In this document: positions 1-9,500 of the stretch, one piece after another
Numbering within the stretch: position 1 is the stretch's first letter
How the letters are laid out: every line of letters starts with the position of its first letter
Origin: Bacteroidota bacterium
GTDB lineage: Bacteria > Bacteroidota > Bacteroidia > Bacteroidales > VadinHA17
DNA: 34,204 nt
Direction: 5' to 3'
NCBI GenBank assembly: GCA_011050615.1
Contig: DRFJ01000041.1
Span: 1-34,204, forward strand
Made by a program: the position numbers and the translations under genes
Notes under the pieces: model-generated
Told to the model about the DNA's origin: nothing
Database searches by the model: none
The model's input: the letters and a program-made list of their open reading frames with translations, nothing else

Positions 1-3000
1 ATACTGACCGATTCACTCGTAGGTAATGGCCATATGATAAGAGCAAATGGAAGCTCAGTCACTGCTGTAGCGTCAGGTGACGGGGGAGCCGGTGGTGGTG
101 GCGGCGGCGGATCAGTGATAATGTCGGTAAAAACATATGCAGGCTCGGATATTACCATTGAAGCTGCGGGTGGTGCCGGAGGCAGCAGCTCCGAATCTTT
201 TGGCACCGGAGGTGGCGGTGGTGGTGGTCTGGTATGGCTGAGTGGCGATGGTACACAGACTGAATTGAGTATCAGTGTCGCAGGAGGATCAGCAGGCATT
301 ATTAACTACCCTGATGGTGCTCAGCAGGGGAGCGCCGGAGGAACCGGACTGATTCGTACAAACCTGACCTTATTACTTAATGGCTTCCTGTTTAATTCTA
401 TAATATCATCAGTTACCCAGTCACAAACCGATTCAATATGCTATGGGCAAACACCAAACACAATACTGGGCACCGAACCTGCAGGTGGTGTAGAACCTTA
501 TTTTTTCAGATGGGAAAGAAAGACTGATGAGGAAACTGCCTGGTCACTCGCACCCGGCTCAGGGAGTACAAGAAACCTGACAATTATGATTCAGGAAACA
601 GATACCGTACAGTACAGAAGGGTGGTCACCGACAGCAATGGAACACCGGTGTCAGATACCAGCAAAGCTATTACCATAATCGTTCAGCCTTTGATAACAA
701 ATAACCTGGTGGGCTATGATACCATTATCTGTGCTGGACAGGACCCGGAACTGCTTATCCCTCAAAATGGAGTACCGGGAGGTGGCAATAATATTTATAG
801 CTACAGGTGGATAGACAGCACTGAAATACAAAACTGGCAGTCAGCACCGGGCACAGTAACAAATCCCGGCTATGACCCTCCCATCTTGTCATCCACAACA
901 TTTTATTCGAGGATAGTCAGCTCCGGTATGTGTATTGATACCAGTAATATAGTAACTATTGAAGTATTGCCGCAAATTTCAAATAATACTATTGAATCTG
1001 ACCAGCTTATATGCCAAGATGAGCTTTTCGATGATCTTACCGGCTCAGATCCTCTTGATGGGGATGGTTCTTACACATATCAATGGATCAGCAGTACCGA
1101 CCAGAACAACTGGGTGCCTGCGGAAGGGATAACAGATGGTAAAGATTATAACCCCGATGAATCTTCACCTGATTTTCCCGGTAATAAGTACTACAGGAGA
1201 ATTGTCAGATCAGGTTACCTCGACTGCTGTACCGATACCTCTGCTCATGTGTTTCTTGCCAGCCTTCCATCAATCAGCAATAATATTATTTATGCCGACC
1301 AGGTCATATGCCAGGATTCAATACCTGCACCCCTTCTGGGAGATATACCTGCAGGAGGTGACGGGAATAATTATAACTATGTCTGGGAAGACAGTACCAG
1401 CTTACAGGAATGGACTGCTATTGCCGGGGCAGACCAGGCAGACTATACCCCGCCGGCACTGGCCGATACAACATGGTACCGGAGAATTATTACCTCCTCG
1501 GTATGCGATGATACAAGTAATGTGGTTGTTGTTAATGTGCATCCTGCAATAATAAACAATAATATTAGTACACTCTCAGGACTTGTCGATACAACAATAT
1601 GCCTGGGGCAGGTACCTGGTAACCTGACAGGAGAGACGCCGGGAGGAGGCGATGGCTCTTACCTGTATGAATGGGAGTACAGCATTGACCAGCTTACATG
1701 GAACCCGGCTCCCGGAACAAATAACCTGGCCGGCTACAATCCGCCTGCCTTGCTTGAAAATACCTGGTACAGACGTAAAGTGCTTTCAGGTGAATGTGCC
1801 CTTGCAAGTAATTCAATAAGCATTACGGTGCTGCCGCCGATTGCGGGTAATTCAATTTCTTCTGATCAAATGACCTGTTACAATACACAGCCTGAAATTA
1901 TTACAGGGAGTAATCCTGCAGGGGGAAATGGTTCGTATACCTATCTGTGGGAAGAGAGTGTTGATAATATTACGTGGTCTCCGGCAACAGGGAATAATAC
2001 AGGGATCGATTACCAGGCCCCGGAACTGACAGTCGATACGTATTACCGGAGAACGGTTTTTTCGGGCCTCTCTGATTGCTGCCTGGATATCAGTAATGTT
2101 GTTATGGTTGGTATTCATCCCCTGCCCGAAGGAGTGATAACGGCTACTCTGGATACAATCTGTGAAGGATCTGAAATAAGTGTTTCAATGAACCTCACCG
2201 GTGCTGCACCATGGACGGTGATACTTAATAACGGCACCGAAAACCTGCCTTCATTTGAAGTTACAACTGCATCATATGAGTTCACACATTCACCCGTTTA
2301 TTCAGGTAACTATACTTTTGCATCAATTACTGATGCCAATTCATGTGCGGCTACATCAATGAGCGGCTCCCGCAGTGTCGTGGTTTATGAAGCCCCGGTA
2401 GCTGACGCGGGGAGCGATGATGAAGTTTGCGGACTCGATTACCCCCTGCAGGCAAGCCCGAGCGCCGGCGATGGCTTATGGCTCAATTTCAGCGGTTCAA
2501 TAGATAATATAACAGATACCGGAAATCCATCTGCAACAGTCAGGGTAAACAGTTATGGCACACATACTTTCTGGTGGAAGGAAACAAACTGGCGCTGTGT
2601 GGATTCAGCCTCCGTTGACATAGCATTCTGGGAGCCTCCTTCACCGGCCTATGCAGGTGAGGATATACAGTTAAAACCCTACCAGTTTGCATATACCCTC
2701 GAAGCCGGTGAACCTGAAGTGGGAACAGGTACCTGGTCTGTCATCCAGAGCCAGGGGAGCCCTGTTTTTGATGATTACAATTTTGCAGGAACAGTAGTAA
2801 GGGGCCTTTCCTATGGTGATAATATACTTGAATGGAAAATAGAAACCAGGGAAAATGTCTGCCCTGCCGAAACAGACAGGGTTACCTTGAATGTAAGCAG
2901 TGTATTAATCCCTGATGGATTTTCTCCCAATGGTGATAGCTATAACCAGACCTTTTATATAGAAGGCCTTGAATATACAGATAATGAGTTAATTATTACA

Positions 3001-3165
3001 AATATGGCAGGTGCCGTTGTTTACAGGGCAAAAAATTATTATAACGATTGGGAAGGGACAAACATGGATGGCAGGCCCCTGCCCGAAGGAACATATTATT
3101 ATTTCCTTACAATAAGATCGCCTCTGCAGGAAAAGAGGAGTGGTTATGTTATTCTAAAGAGATAA
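1..3165 (+). CDS. Large secreted repeat protein with type B T9SS C-terminal domain (5' partial)
   Basis: The reading frame is open from the first base, so the true start lies outside the window; the first ATG inside it (34) is not a convincing start. The visible part begins with a glycine-rich segment (about 85-350). Six tandem repeats of roughly 95 residues follow (about 397-2120), each with a variant of 'xxNNxIxxDQxIC', a Gly-rich 'GGDGSYTYxWE' turn, a 'YNPPAL' segment and 'TWYRRxVxSG...C..TSN'. More Ig/PKD-like sequence follows. The last 85-90 residues (about 2902-3162) match the gliding-motility-associated C-terminal domain (CHU_C, type B T9SS signal): 'IPDGFSPNGD', 'DWEGTN', 'LPEGTYYYFLT', and a basic end. 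It is inferred to be exported by Sec, then moved across the outer membrane by T9SS as a surface or released adhesin-like protein. The PorP/SprF-like gene starts one base after its stop codon. No enzymatic domain is visible. Confidence 0.85.
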   Translation: MLTDSLVGNGHMIRANGSSVTAVASGDGGAGGGGGGGSVIMSVKTYAGSDITIEAAGGAGGSSSESFGTGGGGGGGLVWLSGDGTQTELSISVAGGSAGIINYPDGAQQGSAGGTGLIRTNLTLLLNGFLFNSIISSVTQSQTDSICYGQTPNTILGTEPAGGVEPYFFRWERKTDEETAWSLAPGSGSTRNLTIMIQETDTVQYRRVVTDSNGTPVSDTSKAITIIVQPLITNNLVGYDTIICAGQDPELLIPQNGVPGGGNNIYSYRWIDSTEIQNWQSAPGTVTNPGYDPPILSSTTFYSRIVSSGMCIDTSNIVTIEVLPQISNNTIESDQLICQDELFDDLTGSDPLDGDGSYTYQWISSTDQNNWVPAEGITDGKDYNPDESSPDFPGNKYYRRIVRSGYLDCCTDTSAHVFLASLPSISNNIIYADQVICQDSIPAPLLGDIPAGGDGNNYNYVWEDSTSLQEWTAIAGADQADYTPPALADTTWYRRIITSSVCDDTSNVVVVNVHPAIINNNISTLSGLVDTTICLGQVPGNLTGETPGGGDGSYLYEWEYSIDQLTWNPAPGTNNLAGYNPPALLENTWYRRKVLSGECALASNSISITVLPPIAGNSISSDQMTCYNTQPEIITGSNPAGGNGSYTYLWEESVDNITWSPATGNNTGIDYQAPELTVDTYYRRTVFSGLSDCCLDISNVVMVGIHPLPEGVITATLDTICEGSEISVSMNLTGAAPWTVILNNGTENLPSFEVTTASYEFTHSPVYSGNYTFASITDANSCAATSMSGSRSVVVYEAPVADAGSDDEVCGLDYPLQASPSAGDGLWLNFSGSIDNITDTGNPSATVRVNSYGTHTFWWKETNWRCVDSASVDIAFWEPPSPAYAGEDIQLKPYQFAYTLEAGEPEVGTGTWSVIQSQGSPVFDDYNFAGTVVRGLSYGDNILEWKIETRENVCPAETDRVTLNVSSVLIPDGFSPNGDSYNQTFYIEGLEYTDNELIITNMAGAVVYRAKNYYNDWEGTNMDGRPLPEGTYYYFLTIRSPLQEKRSGYVILKR

Positions 3166-3166
3166 G

Positions 3167-4087
3167 ATGAAAAGGATAATATATATAATATTCTTTCTGC
3201 TGATTAGCCTTACGGGTCTTAATGCTCAAAATTATCCTGTTTACAGCCAGTACCTCCTTGATGGCCTTGTTATTAACCCGGCCTATACCGGCACCGCTGA
3301 AGCACTGGCTGTTTCACTGTCTTTCAGGAAGAAATCTCTGAATTTTGAAGGTGCCCCTACTATGGGAACCTTTTCAATGCATTCACCATTGAAAAATGAT
3401 CGTATTGCCCTTGGTATGATGGCTCATTACCAGACTTACGGCGTAACAAGCAAGGCAAGTATCTTCGCACAGTATGCATTCCGTATCAAAACAAACAGGG
3501 GGAGATGGTCACTTGGCCTCAAGGCTGGCGCAGATATGGTAAACAATGATTATTACAGCGTAACAACAGTAGATCCTGACCCGGAATTTACCGATGCAGT
3601 ATCTTCCTATACCTTGCCAAACGTTGGTGTTGGTGTATACTACAGCTCACAGTTGTTCTTTGCAGGCCTGGCAGTACCTGAATTATTCAGCTACCGGGAA
3701 AAAAGCAGCAATAACGGCTACGAAATTTATCATGACTATGAGAATTATTATTTTATGGGTACCGCCGGCGGCCTGTTCAACTTCTCCAGGGGATTAAAAT
3801 TTAAACCTTCTACCCTTGTAAGGTACTCTTTGAATAATCCCCTCTTAATTGACCTCAATGGTAATTTCATTATATCCGATTTCCTGTGGCTAGGCTTTTC
3901 CTGGAGACTGGGAGAGGAGGTGCTTGTCGGGATAATGGAGTTCCAGATAAACCAGCAGTTGAGACTTGGATATGCATATGAATATAACCTGAGTAATTTA
4001 AGCACCTTTGTTGATGGTACTCATGAAGTGGCACTCCTGTTTGAGTTTGGTAAGACAGTGAGTGCAGCAAATCCACGATATTTTTAA
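3167..4087 (+). CDS. PorP/SprF family type IX secretion system outer-membrane protein
   Basis: 306 residues. A signal peptide (about residues 1-20, ending 'GLNAQ') is followed by the family hallmark 'YPVYSQYLLDGLVINPAYTGT' region, then alternating amphipathic strands with aromatic girdles typical of an outer-membrane beta-barrel, ending in 'ALLFEFGK...NPRYF'. Members of this family (PorP in Porphyromonas, SprF in Flavobacterium) sit in the outer membrane; SprF-like paralogues are commonly encoded next to a single type B cargo and are needed for secretion or attachment of that cargo. Here the gene begins one base after the stop of the cargo gene, so it is most likely the dedicated partner and not the housekeeping PorP of the core T9SS. 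The one-base spacing suggests translational coupling. Confidence 0.9.
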   Translation: MKRIIYIIFFLLISLTGLNAQNYPVYSQYLLDGLVINPAYTGTAEALAVSLSFRKKSLNFEGAPTMGTFSMHSPLKNDRIALGMMAHYQTYGVTSKASIFAQYAFRIKTNRGRWSLGLKAGADMVNNDYYSVTTVDPDPEFTDAVSSYTLPNVGVGVYYSSQLFFAGLAVPELFSYREKSSNNGYEIYHDYENYYFMGTAGGLFNFSRGLKFKPSTLVRYSLNNPLLIDLNGNFIISDFLWLGFSWRLGEEVLVGIMEFQINQQLRLGYAYEYNLSNLSTFVDGTHEVALLFEFGKTVSAANPRYF

Positions 4088-4088
4088 A

Positions 4089-5525
4089 ATGAGCAAACTG
4101 AGCTACTGCTACATATCACTCCTGCTACTTATTTTGCCTGTAACAAAACTGCATGGCCAGGTTAGTAATATGATCGAAATAGAAAAACTGTCGATAAATT
4201 CAGGCCAGTTTAATGAAATAGCAGCTGTCCCGGTAAACGGCGGCATTGTTTTTTGTTCCGACAGACGCGTATCCGGGGTGGTAAATAATGTAAGCTTTGA
4301 CGGCGATCGTATCTTCAATATTTTTTATGCTGAACGTAAAGATTCAATGAAATGGGGCCAGCCCGTAATATTTTCAAAAGACCTGCAAACATTGTTTAAC
4401 CAGGGACCTTTTTGCTTCAGCCCTGACGGCAGGCAGATATACTATACCAGCGATGTGGAAAGAGGCGATGATGCTTTTGAGAGAGATTTTAAGAACAGGC
4501 GCGGAATACTCATCGCCGAAAAAACAGCTGATGGCTGGTCGGAACCCAGGGCTTTTGAATACAATGACTCTTCGTGGAATACAGGTCACCCATGCATTAG
4601 CTTTGATGGCAGCTACCTGTTTTTTTCATCTGACAGACCGGGAGGCTATGGGGGATCCGACCTGTATATGTGCAGGTGGGAAGATGATAAATGGACTGAA
4701 CCGGAGAATCTTGGACCTGAAATAAACAGTACCGGGTCTGAACTGTATCCCTGCTTTACAGCGGCAGGCGAATTATATTTTGCTTCAGATCGCGACGGAG
4801 GCATGGGAGGCCTGGATATCTACAGTTCCCGGATGATAGGCAGGGGATGGACAAAACCGGTATTGCTGGCTGAACCAATAAATTCGGCAGCCGATGATTT
4901 CAGCCTTGTTAAAAGACACAATGCCAGTGAAGGGTTCTTCGCTTCAAAAAGGGATCGAACTGATGATATTTATATGTACAAATCCTCGATCAGAAGAATG
5001 AGTGAATGTAATGATCTTGTTTATGACAGTTTCTGCTGGGAATTCGAAGATGAAAACTCAACGAAGGCTGATTCGGTGACTTTTGTCTATGAATGGGATT
5101 TTGATGATGGTACTGTCTTGAAGACAACAGATGCAAGAGCCGAACATTGTTTCAGCCAGCCGGGTATCTATCTTGTTAAGCTCAATGCCATAGATACCAT
5201 AACAGGGGATGTGAGACCCAATGAAGCAACTTACCTTCTTGAGGTAAAAAGAACTGAACAGGCCTTTATCACAGCACCGGATACTTGCTATACAGGTGAG
5301 ACGATAAGCATAGACGGGTCCCGGACTTATCTGCCTGACTGGGACATTGACTCATACTACTGGAATTTTGACGACGGTACTGCTGCACAGGGTGTAAGAA
5401 ATGAAAAAACATATTTGCTCGATGGGTCTTATGATGTACAGCTCATAATAAGCTCATCACCTGATGCTGAAGGAAATATACGCGAAACATGCGTGACAAG
5501 GACTATTGTGGTGAAAAGAAGATGA
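4089..5525 (+). CDS. Secreted PD40 beta-propeller protein with two PKD domains
   Basis: 478 residues from the ATG at 4089. An in-frame ATG at 4062 lies inside the preceding gene and would put nine extra residues before the signal peptide, so 4089 (one base after the PorP/SprF stop) is preferred. A signal peptide (about residues 1-24, ending 'LHGQ') leads into a propeller with repeated PD40/WD40-like blades: 'CFSPDGRQIYYTSD', 'CISFDGSYLFFSSDRPGGYGGSDLY', 'CFTAAGELYFASDRDGGMGGLDIY'. Two PKD-type domains follow, with 'YEWDFDDGT' and 'YYWNFDDGT' strands. PD40 proteins near T9SS genes usually end in an OmpA-like peptidoglycan-binding domain (as in PorE); none is visible here. It is inferred to be a periplasmic or surface partner of the adjacent barrel and cargo. 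No lipobox cysteine is seen. Confidence 0.8.
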   Translation: MSKLSYCYISLLLLILPVTKLHGQVSNMIEIEKLSINSGQFNEIAAVPVNGGIVFCSDRRVSGVVNNVSFDGDRIFNIFYAERKDSMKWGQPVIFSKDLQTLFNQGPFCFSPDGRQIYYTSDVERGDDAFERDFKNRRGILIAEKTADGWSEPRAFEYNDSSWNTGHPCISFDGSYLFFSSDRPGGYGGSDLYMCRWEDDKWTEPENLGPEINSTGSELYPCFTAAGELYFASDRDGGMGGLDIYSSRMIGRGWTKPVLLAEPINSAADDFSLVKRHNASEGFFASKRDRTDDIYMYKSSIRRMSECNDLVYDSFCWEFEDENSTKADSVTFVYEWDFDDGTVLKTTDARAEHCFSQPGIYLVKLNAIDTITGDVRPNEATYLLEVKRTEQAFITAPDTCYTGETISIDGSRTYLPDWDIDSYYWNFDDGTAAQGVRNEKTYLLDGSYDVQLIISSSPDAEGNIRETCVTRTIVVKRR

Positions 5526-5556
5526 TTTTGGTAATTATACTATTTTTGCACTGACT

Positions 5557-6543
5557 ATGAGGGATGCACTAAATATATACAGATTAATACTGCTCATTGG
5601 CTTAACGCTTGTGACAATACCCTGTGTTGCACAACCGGTACCCGCCAATGACGAGAATATTCCTTACCTTATGACTTTCGGATGTGACGGTGAAACTTCC
5701 TGGGGCGATGATGACTTTTCACAGACATTCTTATTTAAAATACCACTTTCATATTCCCGGCCTTTCTACATAAGAGTTTATGACCCCGATATTGGGGGTG
5801 CTGTGGATGAGATTAACGGGGTATGGGATACAAGGATGTCCTACTCGGTGTACGGGGGAAAAGAGTGCTGGAGCCATGAAGATGCAAGAGGTGTCAATCC
5901 TGAGGGCAACTACAGGAGCGGTACATTGCTGGCATCAAAAGTATTCGGTATGGATAACAGGTATGATGACGGATGGTATACTTTTGGCCCTTTCAACCCG
6001 ACAGAAGGAGAACTGGTTGAAGCCTTCGGTGGCTATATCTTTAAAATTATCTGTGAGGGACTGACAGGTGATGACGGAAACCTGTACAGGTATTATCTGA
6101 GTACGGAACGAGATGAGAACAGGGCAATTGAGGACGGGAATGCTTTTACTTATGAATATTCCTTCAGGATGTGGAATAATAATGAAAACATTTCACATAT
6201 ATATCCTTATATTGATACGGCTACCATATATGTAAAACAGGTTAATTTTGACTGGGACGATGATGGCTACATAAGGGTGGTCTCGCGTGTGAAAAGAGGA
6301 CTGCTCGCTTCAATCTCGAATGAGGATAACTGGGCAGAAAGTAAAATAAGGATAGAAGAGGAGGAAATTAATTCATCCCTCGACTTCCAGTTTATTAAAA
6401 AAAGGCCCGAACTGGTAAGAAATAATAATGTTGTTATATCCGTTGAAAACCAGTACGGCGAATACCTTGAATTTTTTACCATTCCTATCGGTGGTGTGCC
6501 TGTCTATAATCCCAGTATTAAAGCGAAACAAATAGAAAAATAG
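5557..6543 (+). CDS. Secreted protein of unrecognised family
   Basis: 328 residues. I do not recognise a family. An N-terminal signal peptide is clear (hydrophobic stretch about residues 8-25, ending 'PCVAQ'). The mature part is rich in Asp, Gly, Tyr and Trp with alternating strand patterns, for example 'FYIRVYDPDIGGAVDE' and 'FDWDDDGYIRVVSRV', suggesting a beta-sandwich protein, possibly calcium-binding through the acidic loops (inference). It has one cysteine pair candidate in the first half and no lipobox, transmembrane helix or T9SS C-terminal signal. It lies 31 bases after the PD40-PKD gene and 7 bases before the sensor-phosphatase gene, so it is probably co-expressed with them and may be a ligand, subunit or periplasmic adaptor of the cassette. 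Confidence 0.7.
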   Translation: MRDALNIYRLILLIGLTLVTIPCVAQPVPANDENIPYLMTFGCDGETSWGDDDFSQTFLFKIPLSYSRPFYIRVYDPDIGGAVDEINGVWDTRMSYSVYGGKECWSHEDARGVNPEGNYRSGTLLASKVFGMDNRYDDGWYTFGPFNPTEGELVEAFGGYIFKIICEGLTGDDGNLYRYYLSTERDENRAIEDGNAFTYEYSFRMWNNNENISHIYPYIDTATIYVKQVNFDWDDDGYIRVVSRVKRGLLASISNEDNWAESKIRIEEEEINSSLDFQFIKKRPELVRNNNVVISVENQYGEYLEFFTIPIGGVPVYNPSIKAKQIEK

Positions 6544-6550
6544 CATTTTG

Positions 6551-9500
6551 ATGATCCGGAAGTTACTTTTCAAAAATACGATGATCTTATTCTTAATATC
6601 ATCAACCTCTTTCTTATCCCTTGCCCAGACCTACCAGTTTAAAAATTATGGTGAAAGTGAAGGCCTGCCCGACCTGTTCATATATACAATAAACCAGGAT
6701 AAGAATGGATTTATATGGCTGGGAACCGGCAGGGGACTGTGTTATTATGATGGTTTTGATTATCATATGACCTATGTTTCCGATACACTTGAAACATATT
6801 TTCCTTTTGCCTCCTATGAAACACAAAGCGGGGAAATATATTTTGGCTTTAATGATGGTACAGTGCATTATACCGAGAAGCGTCAGCTGATACAAATACC
6901 GGGCATCCAGACCGGAAGGATTAATGATATAGTTGAAAACAGGGATTCCTTAATTTTCATAATTACTCAGAGTGACGGCATTTATGTTTTTGATCCGGGG
7001 AATCCGGAAAAAACAATATATCTGGAGAACCCTGTAGATGAACTGCTCTACTGTGCCGGATTTGCAGGAAATGACACCCTGGTCCTGGGTACACAAAACG
7101 GCCTGGCCCTGTGTGAATATTCAGATGGGGAACTGAGATTAATAGCTGAAGCTGAAGAGCTTAATTATTCCAAGGTCCAGGTTATACACCAAGGCAGCAA
7201 GCCGGATTTGTACTTTATCGGTACTGAAGATGATGGTGTCTATTCCGCTGTTATTAATACCACCGGTGTAAGCCTGAAAAGAATTGGGGAAGAAGATATT
7301 TTTTCAAGTTCAAATGTGCAGTCAATAATGAAGGGCCGGGACGGTGCCCTGTGGATTTCAACCTTCGGGAACGGACTTATAAAAGCTGAACTCGACAGTA
7401 CAAATGCTAAGGTAAGATCTTATGAAACTCTCGATGCAAACTCAGGACTTGGCAGCAATGATATAAGAACCAGCTATGAAGATGACTGGGGGAATATTTG
7501 GATCGGGCATTTTGGGAACGGGGTTTCAGTTTTAAGATCTGAAGCATATAAATTTTACCGGCCCGGAGATGGTAAGAATGAGAATAATATAATATATGTA
7601 GGTGAATACCGGGATTATGCTTTTGCCGGAACAGCTTCAGGTTATTACCTGTTTGACATTAAAAACGAGCATACAATCAGCTACACTGACCTTGGCAGTT
7701 CTGTCGGAGGAGAAAGAATCTCTGATTATTATGTTTACAATGACGGATCAGTTCTGCTGGGAACAGAAGGACAGGGGGTATTCAGGAGGGATAAGCGTGG
7801 AGGTACAAAGCTCTTCTTCAGGTCAGATAATAATATGGAAAACTATATAGCAGATATCCTTGATGAATCAGGTTATATTTGGCTTGGAACAAGGGGAGGT
7901 GTTATCAGCATAAATAAGCAGACCGGTCTTATAAGCCGCTTTACCACTTCAGAAAAACTGCCTCACAATAATATAAACCAGGTTGTTCCGATGGGCGATG
8001 GAAATGTTATTGTTGCCACTGAAAGTAACAGGCTCTACCAGATAGATCCCCGCGATGGGGTTTCTTCAGGCAATGCTGTTATCCATGGAAGCACCAGGAA
8101 TGTATTCCAGTCATTCGATGTGGAAAAGCAGGATAAAATATGGGGTGCTACCCGGGGCTCGGGTGTCTTCTGCTTTGAGAATGATGCCATATGGAGTATA
8201 ACAAACCGCAGGGGCCTGTACTCGGATTATTGCTACAGTATCCTGTGTGACAGAAGGAACAATATATGGGTAGGCCACAGGAGAGGATTTTCCGTTTATA
8301 ACCAGGCAAGTAATGAAGTCAGGACTTTCGCTGACATTTTTGGAACAGGAGCCGACTGTAATGAAAATGCCCTCTTTGAAACATCAGAAGGATACATCCT
8401 TCTCGGTACAACAGAAGGATTTATGATCTATAATCCTGATAAGGACAGGCTGAAGCGAAAGCCTCCCAGGACAAATATACTTTCGGTTACAATTAATGAC
8501 AGTATTATGCCCCTGAGAGAGGAGTATAACCTCCCATACAGTCAGAGGCACATGATAAAAATTGACTACGTAGGCCTCAATTATTCAGACCCTGAAAAGG
8601 TATACTACAGTTATAGCATGGAGAATTATGATACGGAATGGTGCGATCCGACCTACTCCAGGAGTGTGACCTACAGGCTGAGTGACGGGAGGTACCGCTT
8701 TAACATACTTGCATATAGCTATGAGGGGGAGTCAGATAACCAGACAGAAAGTTTTGTTATAAATATTAAGAAACCATTCTGGCGAACGTGGTGGTTCATT
8801 TCTGCTGCAGCCCTGTTGCTGGCGGCAATAGTGGTAGTTATTATAAAGGTGCGCGAAAGAGCTCAGGCCAGGGTTAAAAAATTCCTTGAGGACGAACTGG
8901 CAGAACGTACCAGGGAAGTAGTGAAACAAAAGGAAGAAATAGAATACCAGAACAGGGAAATAACCGATAGCATTAATTATGCCCAGAGAATACAGGCCAG
9001 CCTTCTGCCTCCCGTTAAAAGACTGAGTGACATATTCAGGGGCTCATTCGTGTTTTACCGTCCAAGAGACATAGTCAGCGGTGATTTTTACTGGTTTGAT
9101 ACCATAAAAAATGGTAAGATAATAATTGTGTGTGCCGATTCAACAGGCCACGGAGTGCCGGGAGCCTTCATGTCAATGATAGGTTCGGCCCTGCTGCAGG
9201 AAATAGTTAACAGGAAAGAAATTACACGACCTTCGGAGATATTGCGCGCACTCGACAGTGAAATTACCACCACGCTTAACCAGACGGTTGATGACACTTC
9301 AAATGACGGGATGGATATGGTAGTGTGCGAATATAACCCTGAAACACGCTTGCTGAGGTTTTCATCAGCCCTGCGTCCGGTGATCATTATAATGGATGGC
9401 GAACTGTATTATATCAGGGGGAATAAGAATTCAGTGGGAGGTGAATATATGGAGGAAAAATATTTTGATGACCAGGAGTATTATCTCAAGGAAAATGATG

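Noticed and set aside
85-240. Glycine-codon runs near the left edge as a microsatellite
   Set aside because: The runs encode poly-Gly within an open frame with mixed GGT/GGC/GGA codons, so protein composition explains them.
4062-4088. Upstream in-frame ATG for the PD40-PKD gene
   Set aside because: It lies inside the PorP/SprF-like gene and would add charged and polar residues ahead of an otherwise standard signal peptide.
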